Source: Dipteris shenzhenensis
Taxonomy: Eukaryota > Polypodiophyta > Polypodiopsida > Gleicheniales
Direction: 5' to 3' (one strand)
Length of the DNA: 64,000 nt
NCBI GenBank assembly: GCA_047967505.1
Contig: CM106538.1
The notes beneath the pieces are model-generated. The model did not search any database. It worked only from the letters and a program-made list of their open reading frames with translations, and was not told the DNA's origin. Below are positions 10,503-21,740 of the stretch, in pieces; within the stretch, counting starts at the first letter, position 1, and the number at the start of each line of letters is the position of its first letter. The position numbers were made by a program, and so were the translations under genes.

Positions 10503-11660
10503 CTAAGGATCCTGTTCCACTTGGTCGACTTGATAGCTGTAATCCTCTTTGGGATTGAAATCAGTGTCTAGGTACACTGTATCAGCCTCATGCAATTCCT
10601 CGCTTGCAAGAAACATATTTCCATGTTCATTTGCAAAATGACTGTGACTCGAATGTCCACCACGATTACTGCTAGATTGACTACCTTGGTCGTACTGCTT
10701 CTTGTGGCAATCTCTTTCATAGTGTCCAAACTTGTGATAGTAGTTGCACTGGATGTTTGCCACATTGGTGGATGCATTCCCTCATCCTTGGAATCTTCCT
10801 CGGTTCGAATGATTTCCTCTTTGCTGATTCAGATGCTGTTGAGGATGATGCTGATGCTGATGTTGATGCTGACTTTGATTTTGTTGATGATGACCACTTT
10901 TTTGGTATGATCTACCTCTGCCTCTGCCTTTGCCTTTGCTTCTGTCTGAAGCTGTGAATGCCTGATCATTAGAATGACCTTTACGTGCTTGAATTGCTTG
11001 AAAACTGAGTTCTTCACCAAGTAGGACCGACTGAAGTTCTTCCAGTGTTGGAATTTGATGTTGGATGGCAATACTCTAGACTAGATTCTCGTATCCCTCT
11101 GCTAGTCCATTTAGAATGACTTGAACCATTTCTGCGGGGTTCATAGTCTCTCCTATTGCTGCAAGTTGATTGTTGTAGTCTTTTATGCGGAGTACATAAG
11201 CATGACCAGTTTCACTGCTGTTGTGGAAACTCTGGTTGATCTAGTTTCTCAGGGTGAGAATCTTGGATGTGCTCTTGGACTCGTAGAGAGCTGCGAACAT
11301 ATCCCATGCTTCTTTTGATGTCTTGACTGTGTTGAGCTATCCTAGCATGACATCTTGCACATTTTGCTTGATCAGGTGATAGGCATACTTGTCTTTCTTA
11401 TCCCATTCTGCTTGAGCTCGGGCAATGGTAGGATCTGCTACTGGTGCGGAAACTGTTTGTGTAGATGTACATCCCGTTGCTGGTGCTATGACAACAGATG
11501 GAGTAGAGCTATTATCGGCCAATGGTCTAGGTGTAGACCCATCGACATAGTCCCATTTGTCCTAAAGCACAAGAATGGTCTCCATTCGGTATTTCCATGT
11601 ACCATAATTGGAGTTGTCTAACTTAGCAGATGCCTCTAGATTGAGGATGCTAGTCGACAT
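10503..11660 (-). pseudogene. CopB gag (broken)
   Basis: The start ATG is at 11658-11660 and the N-terminus contains LDNSNYGTWKYRM, a copia gag signature. A TAG follows about 30 codons later (VL, stop, DKWDYVDG). The remaining gag is in several frames. The zinc knuckle at about 10710-10760 reads CNYYHKFGHYERDC: the second Cys of CX2C is Tyr, so zinc binding is probably lost. A His/Gln/Asp-rich linker encoded at about 10830-10960 gives spurious open frames on the plus strand. Confidence 0.82.
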
Positions 11661-13991
11661 GGTGCAAGAAATGTACCCAAAAGTGTCTGAAGATCTCTAT
11701 ATGAATCAATTGCAAATACACTAAATATGCCAAGTGAAATCTTTGTACCATCGGTGAAGATAGAACTGCAGTATATAAAATCTGATATGTATTACAAGGC
11801 TTGTGGCAATGATGCCGGGAATAGCCAAGAGGCTTTACAAGGCTGAAATGATGTGCATGATGCCGTGAGATAGCCGAATAGACTTTACAATGGTGGCATG
11901 TGTGTGTGAAATCAAATGATATCTGCCCACTGAATGAATCTGCAATGCCTCTGAACTTTAAAGTCTACTCACTGAACTGATGAACGTAAGGTTTCAGGTA
12001 ATGTAATGATGTGAAACCGTATGTGAGCGTATGCACTAACTTTGAGTAGGTACTAGTCGAGAATTTCGAGCATGGCTTAGATTGGCAACTTGGGGAAATT
12101 CAAAGCGTCCCCTCTATGGCGATCTAGTCTACTCTGATCTAGATCTAGACCAACCATCGATCGATGAAAGAACATCAAATAATTCCTTTTCTTTTGTTCT
12201 TTTTAAGTGCTGGGTCAGATGCATCCATGTAGAGGCAAATGTGCGTGAAGGAAGTGGTTTTGTCGATGAGGCTCAAATGTGAGTGTAACTTGTGCTGAAA
12301 TGTGTGCATGATGTGACAAGCGCGTAGAGCACAAAAAAATGAGCGACTTTCCTTTTTGGAGCGCCCTCAAATTCTTCCTGGATCAAGAGATACGACTTGA
12401 TCTAGGTGGAGGGGCAAAAGGAGTGCAAATGGTGCTCAATGATGATGTGTCACTATGAGTCACATGCAATGATGATGTGGCATTGTGCCTAGCAAGAGGT
12501 GTGCCAATGAAGCCTGTGCTGAGGTGGCAGAAGTGGTCACATGAAGTGCCTATGGAGCACTGTGTGTGCCTGGCAGGGGTCAATGCTGACTGGATAGCTG
12601 AGGTGGCACTACTGAGGTGGCACTGCTGAGGTCGTAGAGGTGACATGGCAATGATGATGTGGCTTGATGACATGGCCAAATGACATGGTTTGATGATGTG
12701 GCATTGATGATGTGGCTTGGATGATGTGTCACTGATGACATGGATTGCTAATGTGGCACAGGTGATGTGGCCTCAATGACATGTCAGCTAATATGGCACG
12801 CTGAGCGAGGGCGATGATGTGGTAGATAAGGTCTGCCACATGTCATAATTTACTACGTGGTGACCCAACCAAGGGTTAACTTGACCAACCCTATCCTTTG
12901 TTGACTCTAGGTCAAATACACCCAACCATAGTCAACTATTGCTGACATGGCAAGATAAGATGCCACATGGAGGATAAGAGCCTGGAAAGGTGCCACGTTT
13001 CGAGTGGCTATCTACCACGTGTCGCTTGGAGAACCGAAATCTTGTTGCCCAGTTGTAGTTGCTATTGAAGAAGGCTGAGAGCCTTGTTATGGCATTGTTC
13101 TGAGTTAAAGGAGCACTGGCATGCGGGAGGAGTGCTTGTGTGAGCAGCTCATTGGCTATAGTCGCTCTCACTGCTTTGAGTAAGCCGAGTAAGCCTACTG
13201 GAGGTCTACAGGCAGAAGCTGGCTACAGGGTCGGCCAGTGAAGAGACTTGAAGTAGTCGTCGAAGCATGTTGGAGAGGTCATGGGGCTGTCAATGCAGAA
13301 CATAGGCGAAGCTTTGGAGATGGCCAGAGAGTATGTCAACGAGCTAGTGCTTGGTGTTGCAGTGCTGATGGCTGGCGGGAGGCTTTGGATGTAGCAGTCG
13401 TTGGAGGTTGGATGCATCAACTGTGCGTTTGGAAGTAAACGTCGGCTTCGCTAAAGGAGTCCTTCAAGGAGGTAGGTCGATGGCGAGTTGGTTGAGCCAC
13501 CTTGCTGCATGGTGAAGACTTGGTCTAGTCACTAATGAAGCCATCGGGTAATGGTCATTTGTCACCGTGGGTGTTGATTGTGGAGCTAATTCGTTGCAAG
13601 GGTCGTCTTGGACTTGCGGGCTTCCTGAGTGGTGTAGAGGTGGTGACTTGGAGTCCCTCTAACACAAAGAGAAGAGAGGGATTCCTTGTAGAAGAAAACT
13701 TTCTCTCTGAGACAAATCTAGAAAAAGAAAATGCTCTCAAGCTCTCTCTCAATGACACTCTCTTTTTATCTTGAATTCACAGCAGAAGATCTCTCTCTCA
13801 CACACAATGAAATCTCTCAACTCAGAATCTTTTGAGATGGAAGAATGGAATGAAAAAAATTTCTTTCAAATGGACAAATGAAGATCTCTCACCAGAAGTG
13901 GACTCTCACGGAGAACACTCAAGAGAACTCTCAATCTCACAATCTCTCTCACACTCTCAAGGATCGCAATGCCTCAGCAGAAGGCAAGGAA
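11661..13991 (-). other. CopB 5' leader, unusually long (about 2.3 kb)
   Basis: Lies between the primer site and the gag ATG. It shows no long coding frame. It holds a GATGATGTGGC/GACATGGC repeat block (about 12440-12830) and CTCTC-rich sequence next to the primer site (about 13660-13980). CopD keeps a recognisable copy of this leader (about 23740-25960), so it belongs to the family and is not a chance insertion. Confidence 0.75.
12440..12830. repeat. Degenerate ATGATGTGGC/GACATGGC repeat in CopB leader
   Basis: Words such as GATGATGTGGC, TGATGACATGG and AATGTGGCAC recur about every 10-25 bp without a strict period. A weaker version lies in the CopD leader (about 24460-24740). Confidence 0.75.
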
Positions 13992-14003
13992 GCTCTGATA
14001 CCA
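13992..14003 (-). other. CopB primer binding site
   Basis: The minus strand reads TGGTATCAGAGC immediately after the 5' LTR. It is complementary to the 3' end of plant initiator tRNA-Met, the usual copia primer. Confidence 0.95.
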
Positions 14004-14260
14004 TGACAAAATATGAAGAGGGGACAGGAGAAGAGTGGAGATGAGGAGAGAGGGCACAGCTAGAGAGCACACCACAAATGACTAACTGTACACTAGATTT
14101 AGTTGAAAAAATAGAATATATAAAAACCCTTTTAGGGTTAGGGTTAGGGGATCTAACCCTTTCCTTTATAGCACTCTATAAGCTTAGTTCTATGCACATA
14201 TGATCACGTGATGGTGCTATGCACACATGATCACATGATGTTGAGCGTGAACTCTCAACA
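14004..14260 (-). repeat. CopB 5' LTR
   Basis: 257 bp, about 8 mismatches to the copy at 7116-7372. Followed by AGAAG (14261-14265), the second half of the target duplication. Confidence 0.95.
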
Positions 14261-14265
14261 AGAAG

Positions 14266-14712
14266 GAGGATCCAAGGTTCAAGGTAGAGTACATGGTGGA
14301 GAACTCGTCTCCCTCGTAGTTCATGAAGGTTAAGGGTTGAGAAACTAAGGGTTAGGGGGAGCATAGGAGTGGGAGAGGAAGAAGGTGTAAGAGCATGGGG
14401 GGAAAGAAGAGAGGGGAGAAGGGAGGAGGAGGAGGAGGAGGAGGAGAAGGGAGGAGGAGGAGGAGAAGGGAGGAGGAGGGAGGAGGAGGAGGAGGAGGGG
14501 GAGGAGGAGAGGGAGAGGATGGGTTGCAAGGTTGGAGGAGAGGGGAGGAGGAGTTGCAAGGTTAGGATATGCTTTTGGACGTGGAGTGCAAGGAAGCATG
14601 AACACTTGAGACAATTGCTTGGAATACCAAAGTAGAACTCAACACAATGTTCCAAAGAGTGTGAGCTTCATATAATTATGGGGTATTTATACAAGTTGGA
14701 GAGCTTCTCTCT
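14266..14712. other. GGA-rich low-complexity DNA, no gene
   Basis: Right flank of CopB, with a (GGA)n-like stretch at about 14400-14520. The long Ser/Pro-rich open frames on the minus strand come from this composition. Confidence 0.6.
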
Positions 14713-15006
14713 TTGCATGTAGGAATTGTAAGACATTCTCTCTCTACATGTAGAACTTGCATATAGAAGTTGCATGTAGGAGTTGCATGTTCCATTTTGG
14801 AGTTGCATGTAGAACTTGCAGGTTGCATGTTGCATGTAGGAGTTGCTTGTAGCACTCGCATGTAGAACATGCATGTAGGAATCACATGTAGGACTTGCAT
14901 GTAGGAGTTGCAAGTAGAAGTTGCAACTAGAACATGCATGTAGGAATCACATGTAGGAGTTGCATGTAGAACTCGCATGTAGGAATCGCAAGTAGAACTT
15001 GCTTGT
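14713..15006. repeat. 13-bp minisatellite
   Basis: The unit is about TYGCATGTAGRAN, with many variants such as GCAAGTAGA and ACATGTAGGA. It is cleanest at about 14850-15005. Because 13 is not a multiple of 3, open frames through it encode a shifting Met/Gln/Cys/Thr-rich string and are not genes. Confidence 0.85.
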
Positions 15007-15089
15007 TGAGGATTCCTAAGAGATTATTCTTAGCCTTATGCAAGTACAAGCGGAGCTTTGCCGCTACTCTACACTCACATTCTGTACTA

Positions 15090-15700
15090 CCTAAGTCCAT
15101 GTTGGCACATAGATAACAGATCGCGACCTGTGGGTTGACCCAACCGTTAATAGAGATCGCAATTCTTTGTAAACCACCTAGCATTCTTCTACATGATTGG
15201 CCACCATAGGCCTGCTTGTAAAATTTCATTTGCAGTTTTCACCCCGCAAAATGACTACCCGAAACCCTACAATGGGCCTTCATTCAACATTATTGCCTTC
15301 GGCTCATGAGGCTGGACACATTGTACCAAGGCCTCCGTCAGATGCCGTTGATACAGTTGGTCCAACACTGCTTCAAAAGATTGACTTGTCTTGAGATTTA
15401 GGTACTTGGGTATTATTCTTGTAGTTAGGAATGAGAGCATCTCATCATGCCATGACCACGGGCCTTCCGACAAGCTCCACATTGATTGGATCCACCCGAA
15501 AGATAGCCACCAACTCTACATCAAGGAACTCATCTTCCATTCCCGTTGGCAGCTTCCCAAACTCCAATCGAGATAAGTAGTCTGCTACCGAATGTTGCGA
15601 GCCAGGCCAATGAATGACATCAAAGTCATATTCTTGCAACAACAACACTCGGCGTGCCAATCGACCCGTAAGATTTTGCTATTGAACTAAGGACAGCAAT
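15090..15700 (-). pseudogene. GypB RNase H end and integrase zinc region (broken)
   Basis: The RNase H end LLLQEYDFDVIHWPGSQ and VADYLSRLE is at 15560-15660. Further on, the minus strand shows EILQAGLWWPIM, stop, KNARWFTKNCDLY, stop, RLGQPTGRD (about 15110-15215), the GHFAG...W...C..CQ zinc region of gypsy integrases. No catalytic core remains. Confidence 0.75.
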
Positions 15701-16930
15701 GCAGAATGGTCAACATGAAACACAATAGGTCGGCCCAATAGGTAATGTTGGAATTTTTTGAATGAATAAATCATTCCTAGTCCTTCTCTTTTCATGATGG
15801 AATAATTCTTTTCAGCAGTTGAAATTCATTGTCTTGCATAGTAGACTAGGCGATACCATTTGTCCACATCTTCCTGCATCAAGACATTGCCAATAGCCCT
15901 ATCCAAAGCATCAATAAACACATCAAAATTCTTCTTCTAATTGGGAGACATCAACACCAATGCTCGTGAGAGTTGGATTTTGAGTTGCCGGTATGCTTTG
16001 TCGCACTCTGTGGTCCACAAAAATGCCTTCGATTCCACATGAGGGAGTGCATTCAAGGGAATTGCCATATGAGCTAGGAACCACAAATGTCTGCCATGCC
16101 ATCGGATCTACCCCAAGAACCGCAAGCACTCTTTAGGCATTGTTGGTGCAGGCGCTTGCATGATCATGGCCACCTTGTTTGGATCCATTGCAATTCCCTC
16201 TGTCGAGATGGCGTGACCTAGGAGTTGCCCTCTACGTACCGCAAATGCACATTTCATGGGGTTCAAAATAAAGGACACCTCCCTAGATCATTGGAGACAC
16301 TTTCACAAATGCTCCAGGTGCTCGGTGAAGGTTCCAAACGTGCTGAGGCCACCTAGAAAGATCCACATGAACTCCATCAAGTATGAGCCGAAAATTTCCT
16401 GCATTGCTCTTTGAAAAGTGGAGGGAGCATTCCGCAATCTGAACCACATGACTGTACACACATAGACTCCCCATGATGTGATGAAGGCTGTCTTTGGTTT
16501 GTCTTTTAGAGCCATCCTGATGTGATTGTATCCACTATACCCATCCATAAATGAGTATACCTTGTGACCCACCACTTCATCCAGCATGGAATCCATGTAT
16601 GGTAGAGAAAAGGGATCTCGTACCATGGCCACATTTGTAACTTTTTATTTTTCTTTGGCACAATGAAAATAGGTGAGATCCACTCTGTCAGTGCTATAAA
16701 TCCCACCCTCAGTAAGTGCTCCATCTCCTCTCGCACTTGTTCAGCCACATGCGGATTCATGCGATACCACCGTGTCTTTGTCAAAGTCGCATTCGGCTTC
16801 GAATTGACCCGATGTTGGTAAAATTTTAGATCCAATCCCTTCATGTCAGCATAGTCCCAAGTGAACACATCAAAGAAATCCTTTAGTAGTGCTATCAGTT
16901 CGCTTTGGAATTCGGCTGTCAGCAAAGTGC
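15701..16930 (-). pseudogene. GypB reverse transcriptase (active site lost)
   Basis: The minus strand carries DFFDVFTWDYADMKGL, EEMEHLLRVGFIA and FIVPKKNKKLQM (16625-16925), then PYMDSMLDEVVGHKVYSFMD, TAFITSWGVYVCTVM and RNAPSTFQRAMQEIF (16303-16632). The active-site block usually read FLDD is FLGG here (about 16350-16365), so both catalytic Asp are Gly. The distal connection region is at 15923-16129 in another frame. Confidence 0.88.
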
Positions 16931-18605
16931 TAATTTTGATTGGTCATGTTCCATCATCCCCCAAAAAAACCATATCCAATGCATCTTCTTGCACTCGTGT
17001 GATTCGCATCATTTGTTCTTCAAATTCCCGCTCCTATTGCAGGAGATCCCACAAATCCATGTTGGTTGTCACTTGTTGCAGCTCAACCACCTCCTCTTAG
17101 ACTATGCTGATGGAACTTGTAAAAAGATTCTGATGCAGGTGATGCTCCGTAATGCCTTCCACATCAACTGTGAATATCAGGACCAACTCTAGGTTAGCTT
17201 TGAGGAATGCTTCTTCCTCATCATCCTCTAGACCACCATGTGCCATGTTCATAGGCTCTACTAACACTGGTCGCATCGCATCTGCCAAGGGTGCTGCCAC
17301 TCCCATTGTGACCCACACCTTCTTCTTGCCTCTTCGCATGGAGATGACATTATGCTCCTAGTTCTACTTGACCTTTGCTTGCCGCTGCAGCTAGGGCCTA
17401 CCCAAGAGTACACTCTATTCCGGTGTCGGGGCTTCCATATTTAGCACCACAAATGAGACCACGAATGAAATGCCAGCCACCTCCAAGACTATTACTCGTA
17501 TGATTCCGAGTGGTCTAACTCGGCATTGATCCACCATGTAGACTAAGATGGCGCCGGTTCCCATGACATCCACCCCATTTTCTGGCATGTCTTCAAGGTG
17601 ACTATGTCGACTCCCAAACCTCCCTCCACTAGAACTTGTTTGAATGTCCGGCCTTGTGCTTTACTGTTATCACCAAAATTCTCATATCCGTGAGAGGAAC
17701 TACCGGTACTGGAGAAGAATCAGCTTGGCACAAATCCACCTCTTCCGGCTTCGACTCCTTATGGAGGGAGTGCAAAAATTGACGATGGAATCCGAGTACC
17801 AAGTTGAGCAATCTATCCAGAAAAATCTGGATCGGTGCTTCCAGAATGCATTCCATTCCTGGCTCCCTTTGTAGAGAAGTTGGCAGCTTCCTGGCTTGAT
17901 TAGCCACCAACAGTGGAGCTACTTCGACAACCTTTGGATCGTTTCCTAGTAAATGAAGTTTGAACTTCCCTTGTGCAATCTCTGGCTCCAGGTTGAACAA
18001 TTGACTCCACAAACTGCACCTTGCGTGATCCTTTGGGCACCTTTTCGAGCTCGGCTGACTTCATCAAGGGTGCCTCCTCCACCACCAAATCTCGGACCTA
18101 TTGTCGCATGTGCTCCTGTACTGGCCAATTCAACATCTTGCTGCCTTTGTTTGTGGTAGGCACCTGTAGCTTTGTACTTGCAAGGGTGATTATATTAATT
18201 TTCAGGCATACCGACAGGTCCCTAATGGGTCATCCTCCACAATGTGCGCCATGGAGATACTCGACATCTTTCCCACCAAATTTTTGCTCGTTGTGCCGAT
18301 CCCATTCTTGAGCATCTAGGCATTCATTCCGCCAATGGCCTTCTCCCAAGCATAACAAACATGTTTTCGATCGATTTTGGCCACGACTGCCACCATCGCG
18401 TCCGCCACCGCGACCTCCTTCGCCACCGCCACATTGGAACAACGATTGGGGATGTTCCTCTTGCATGTAGGATGTGCTCGGATCCTGCTCACTAGAGAAG
18501 CTGGCCATTGTGACGGTGGACCAATTGCTTGTTGGCCACGACCATTATAGTGGCAGCCCGTTGTGTTGGGGGCGTTGGTCAAGCAGATCACACACCATTT
18601 CTTAT
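16931..18605 (-). pseudogene. GypB gag zinc knuckle and protease (broken)
   Basis: A knuckle CLLCLGEGHWRNEC of CX2CX4HX4C form is near 18320-18365. Downstream, the retropepsin position reads VLVEGGLGVDIVT (about 17590-17640), where GypC has VLVDQGSRVNIVT, so the catalytic Asp is Glu. Several frames are needed. The gag N-terminal part is missing because the element stops at the CopC junction. Confidence 0.72.
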
Positions 18606-19020
18606 TCTTGGAAGTGTTCTTGGACTCGTAGAGAGTTGCGAACATATTCCATGCTTCTTTTGATGTCTTGACGGTGTTGAGCTATCCTAGCATGACATCT
18701 TGTACATTCTGCTTGATCAGATTATATGCATACTTGTCTTTCTTGTCCCATTTTGCCTGTCCTTGGGCAATGGCAAAATCTGCTCTATAGGTGTGGAAAC
18801 TGTCATGTAATTGGAGATCGTACTATAGATCCCACGTTGGTGCTATGACAACAAGTGGAGTAGAGCTACTACTGGCTAGATTGTCCAATGGTCTAGGTGT
18901 AGATCCATCGACATACTCTCATTTTCCTTGAAGTACAAGAATGGTCTCCATCCGATATTTCCATGTGCCATAATTGGAGTTGTCTAACTCAATAGAGCTG
19001 CCTCTAGATTGAGGTTGTTA
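18606..19020 (-). mobile_element. CopC: copia gag scrap
   Basis: Close match to 11262-11640 of CopB, the N-terminal half of gag, in the same orientation. It lacks the gag start codon and everything downstream. It sits exactly between the two inverted gypsy copies. Confidence 0.88.
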
Positions 19021-20587
19021 TATGCCAAGCTGATTCTTCTCCGGTGGTGTCGGTAGTCCCTCTCATGGATCTATGGATTCTTGTGATTACGGAAAAAGCA
19101 CAAGGCTGGACTTTTGAGAAAGTTCTAGTGGACCAAGGTTCTAGAGTCAACATCGTCACCGTGAAGACATGCCACAAGATGGGATGGATGTCATGGGAAC
19201 CGTCACTGTTCCTAGTCCACATGGTGGATCAATTGGCCACCACTAGGGATCTTATGAGTGATAGTCTTGGAGGTGGCCAGTATTTCATTCGTAGTCTCCT
19301 TTGTGGTGCTAACTATGGAGGCTCCGACACCAGAATACAGTGTGCTCTTGGGTAGGCCCTAGCTGTGCCAAGCGAAGGCCAAACAAAATTGGGAGCACAA
19401 TGTCATCTCCATTGTGCGAAGAGGCAAGAAGAAGGTGCAAGTTACAATGGGCATAGCAGCACCCTTGGCAGCAGATGCAATGTGACCGATACTGGTAGAA
19501 AGTGTGAATGTGGTAGATGGCCTGGATGATGAGGAAAAAGAGACGTTCCTTAAAGCCAACCGCTATTCATGGATGGTCAATGTGGAAGAAATTATGGAGC
19601 ATATCTTCACCAGATTAATTTTGCGGGCTCCATCAGTGCAGTCTCGGATGAGGTGGCCGAATAGCACAAGCGGCAACCAACATGGATCTATGGGATCTTC
19701 TGTAGTAGGAGCGGGAATTCGAGCAACAGATGAGTCAAATCACAAGGGTGTAGGAAGATGCACTTGACACAATCTTTTTGGGGGAAAATGGCACATCAAA
19801 ATTGGTGAAAATCAACACTCTTCGGGTAGCATAATTCCAAACCGTGATGGTGGCACTGCGGACTGACTTCTCCAACGTGTTCACTTGGGACTATGCCGAT
19901 ATGAAGGGCTTGGGTCCAAAGTTCTATCAACATTGGGTGAACTTGAAGCCAGGTGCATCTCTGACCAAGACACAGAGGTATCGAATGAATTTGCATGTGG
20001 CTAAAGAAGTGCAGGAGGAGTTGGAGTGCCTCTTGAGGGTGGGATTCATAGCACCAATTGAGAATCCAAAGTGGATCTCACTAATTGTTATTGTGCCCAA
20101 GAAAAATAAAAAGCTACGGATTTGTGTGGACTACTGCAAGCTAAATGCGACAACTGTACCGGATCCCTTCCCTCTGCCTTACATGGACTCACTGCTTGAT
20201 GAAGTGGTGGGTCATGAGGTGTACTCATTTTTGGACAGGTACAATGGGTACAACCAAATCCGGATGGCCCTAGAAGATCATCCAAAGACAGCATTCATAA
20301 CATCGTGGGGAGTATATGTGTGCACAGTCATGTGGTTTGGACTTCGAAACGCTCCCTCCACTTTTCAACAAGCCATGCAGGAAATTTTGGCCCCTATTTG
20401 ATGAAGTTCATGTGGATCTTTTTGACGATGACCTCAGTTTGTTTGGGACATTCACTAAGGACTTGGAGCATCTGCGGAAGTGTTTCTAGTGTTGTGGAGA
20501 AGTGTCTTTCAGTTTGAATCCCATGAAATGTGCATTCACAGTGTGGAGCAGGTAACTTCTAGGTCATGTCATCTCGGTAGAAGGAAT
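19021..20587 (+). mobile_element. GypC: Ty3/gypsy fragment, inverted relative to GypB
   Basis: The plus-strand sequence matches the reverse complement of 16191-17735 along its whole length, with substitutions and small indels. It starts at CopC and ends exactly at the CopD LTR, so both ends are truncations. It holds protease and the first part of RT. Confidence 0.9.
19044..20520 (+). pseudogene. GypC protease and reverse transcriptase (broken)
   Basis: The retropepsin motif VLVDQGSRVNIVT is at about 19116-19155. The RT block is open from 19844 to 20401 with VFTWDYADMKGLGPKFYQHW, IVIVPKKNKKLRICVDYCKL, YSFLDRYNGYNQIRM and RNAPSTFQQAMQEI. After a stop at 20399-20401 the active site continues across a frame change as FMWIFL, then DDDLSLFG in another frame. 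So the Asp pair is present but out of frame. Confidence 0.88.
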
Positions 20588-20818
20588 TGACAAAATATGA
20601 AGAGGGGAGAGGAGAAGAGTGGAGATGAGGAGAGAGGGCACAGCTAGAGAGCACACCACAAATAACTAACTTTACACTAGATTTAGTTGAAAATGTAGAA
20701 TATATACAAACCCATTTAGGGTTAGGGTTAGGGCATCTAACCCTTTCCTTTATAGCACTCTATATGTGTTAGTGCTATGCACATCTAATCACATGATGTT
20801 AAGCGTGGTCTCTCAACA
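20588..20818 (-). repeat. CopD 3' LTR
   Basis: 231 bp, TG...CA. It matches the CopB LTR but lacks one copy of the 26-bp block that is duplicated in both CopB LTRs. It carries the same TTTAGGGTTAGGG motif. The polypurine tract TTGAGGGAAGG (minus strand) lies at 20819-20829. Confidence 0.93.
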
Positions 20819-20889
20819 CCTTCCCTCAAGATCAACATCATGAAGTAGGCCTTCCCCCAAGATGATGATTCTAGGGAATCGAAGAAGGA

Positions 20890-21740
20890 ATGAGCATTAC
20901 ATTCCATCACACCCCTTTAATGGGAATGTCCTTCCTCTGGGTCAAACCAAGAGCTTGTCGGTGTTTCTCAAAAAGCTCTTTACCAAGTGGTTTGGTAAAG
21001 ATGTCTGCAACATTCCCTTTGCTATCACAAAGATGTAGTGTGATGTCACCAAGTAACACTCTTTCTCTGATGAAGTGCTCTCTAACATCAATGTGCTTTG
21101 TCCTGGAGTGATATATTGGATTCTTGGCCAATGCTTGAGCTGATTGATTATCACAGTATATTGTTGTTGGCTTTGATTCATCAAAGTAATCTGTTTTTGA
21201 CAATAGTGTTCTGAGCCATATATCCTCACATGCACCTATTGTGAATGCTCTATATTCTGCCTCAGTTAAAGACAAAGAGATAGTTGGTTGTTTAACAACC
21301 ATGATATAGCACCTTGACCAAGGAAAAATGCATATCCCTGTGTGGATCTCTTGGTCTCATGATCTCTGGCATAGTACTGTCACAGTATCCATGCAACCTT
21401 GGATGACTTTCTCTGTATTCTATTCCAAACTATCTTGTACCTCTGATGTATCTCAAGACTCTTTTGGCTGCATTCTAGTGAGACTATTTTGGATGTGCCA
21501 TAAACTGTGCTAGTGAGCTTATTGCATAACAAATATCTAGCTGTGTGATAGTTAGATATATAAGAGATCGAATGAACTACCTGTAGTACCTATCATTGAC
21601 TATAGGCTTTCTGAATCTTTTGTAAGTTTCAAACTCTGTTCCATGGGAGTGGCTGCAATCTTGCAATCTACCCTATGAAACTTCTTCAGAAGACTGTCAA
21701 CATATTTGAGCTGACTCATAAAGGTGCTATCTTAATCTCT
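20890..21740 (-). pseudogene. CopD RNase H and end of RT (broken)
   Basis: RNase H is open at 20907-21302 with SLTEAEYRAF, YCDNQSAQALAKNP, HSRTKHIDVREHFIRE and VADIFTKPLGKELF, so TEAEY is better kept than in CopB. The RT tail between 21303 and 21740 is homologous to 7860-8300 of CopB but interrupted by stops and small indels. Confidence 0.87.

Larger units (their letters stand above)
7116..14260 (-). mobile_element. CopB: complete but decayed Ty1/copia element
   Basis: A 7145-bp element on the minus strand. LTRs of 257 bp start TG and end CA (plus-strand view TGACAAA...CTCTCAACA). The target duplication AGAAG is exact. A primer site for initiator tRNA-Met lies beside the right (5') LTR and a polypurine tract beside the left (3') LTR. 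The order on the minus strand is 5' LTR, a 2.3-kb leader, gag, protease, integrase, RT, RNase H, 3' LTR. I count about 8 mismatches between the LTRs (about 3%), so the insertion is not recent. Coding parts carry several stops. Confidence 0.96.
15090..18605 (-). mobile_element. GypB: Ty3/gypsy fragment
   Basis: Minus-strand gypsy with gag zinc knuckle, protease, RT, RNase H and the start of integrase. No LTR is seen. It ends within the integrase zinc region at about 15090 and within gag at about 18605. The part 16191-17735 is an inverted copy of GypC (19021-20587). Confidence 0.9.

Noticed and set aside
10590-10957. Plus-strand acidic and Leu/Met-rich frames
   Set aside because: They are the antisense of the Gln/His-rich gag linker of CopB.
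12440-12830. Possible satellite or CRISPR-like array
   Set aside because: Spacing is irregular, there are no conserved direct repeats with unique spacers, and the setting is a plant retrotransposon leader.
14176-14655. 159-codon Ser/Pro/Leu-rich frame and overlapping frames
   Set aside because: It follows from GGA-rich low-complexity DNA and has no motif.
14668-15229. Cys/Met/Thr-rich repeated peptide frames
   Set aside because: They are read-through of the 13-bp minisatellite, open in more than one frame.
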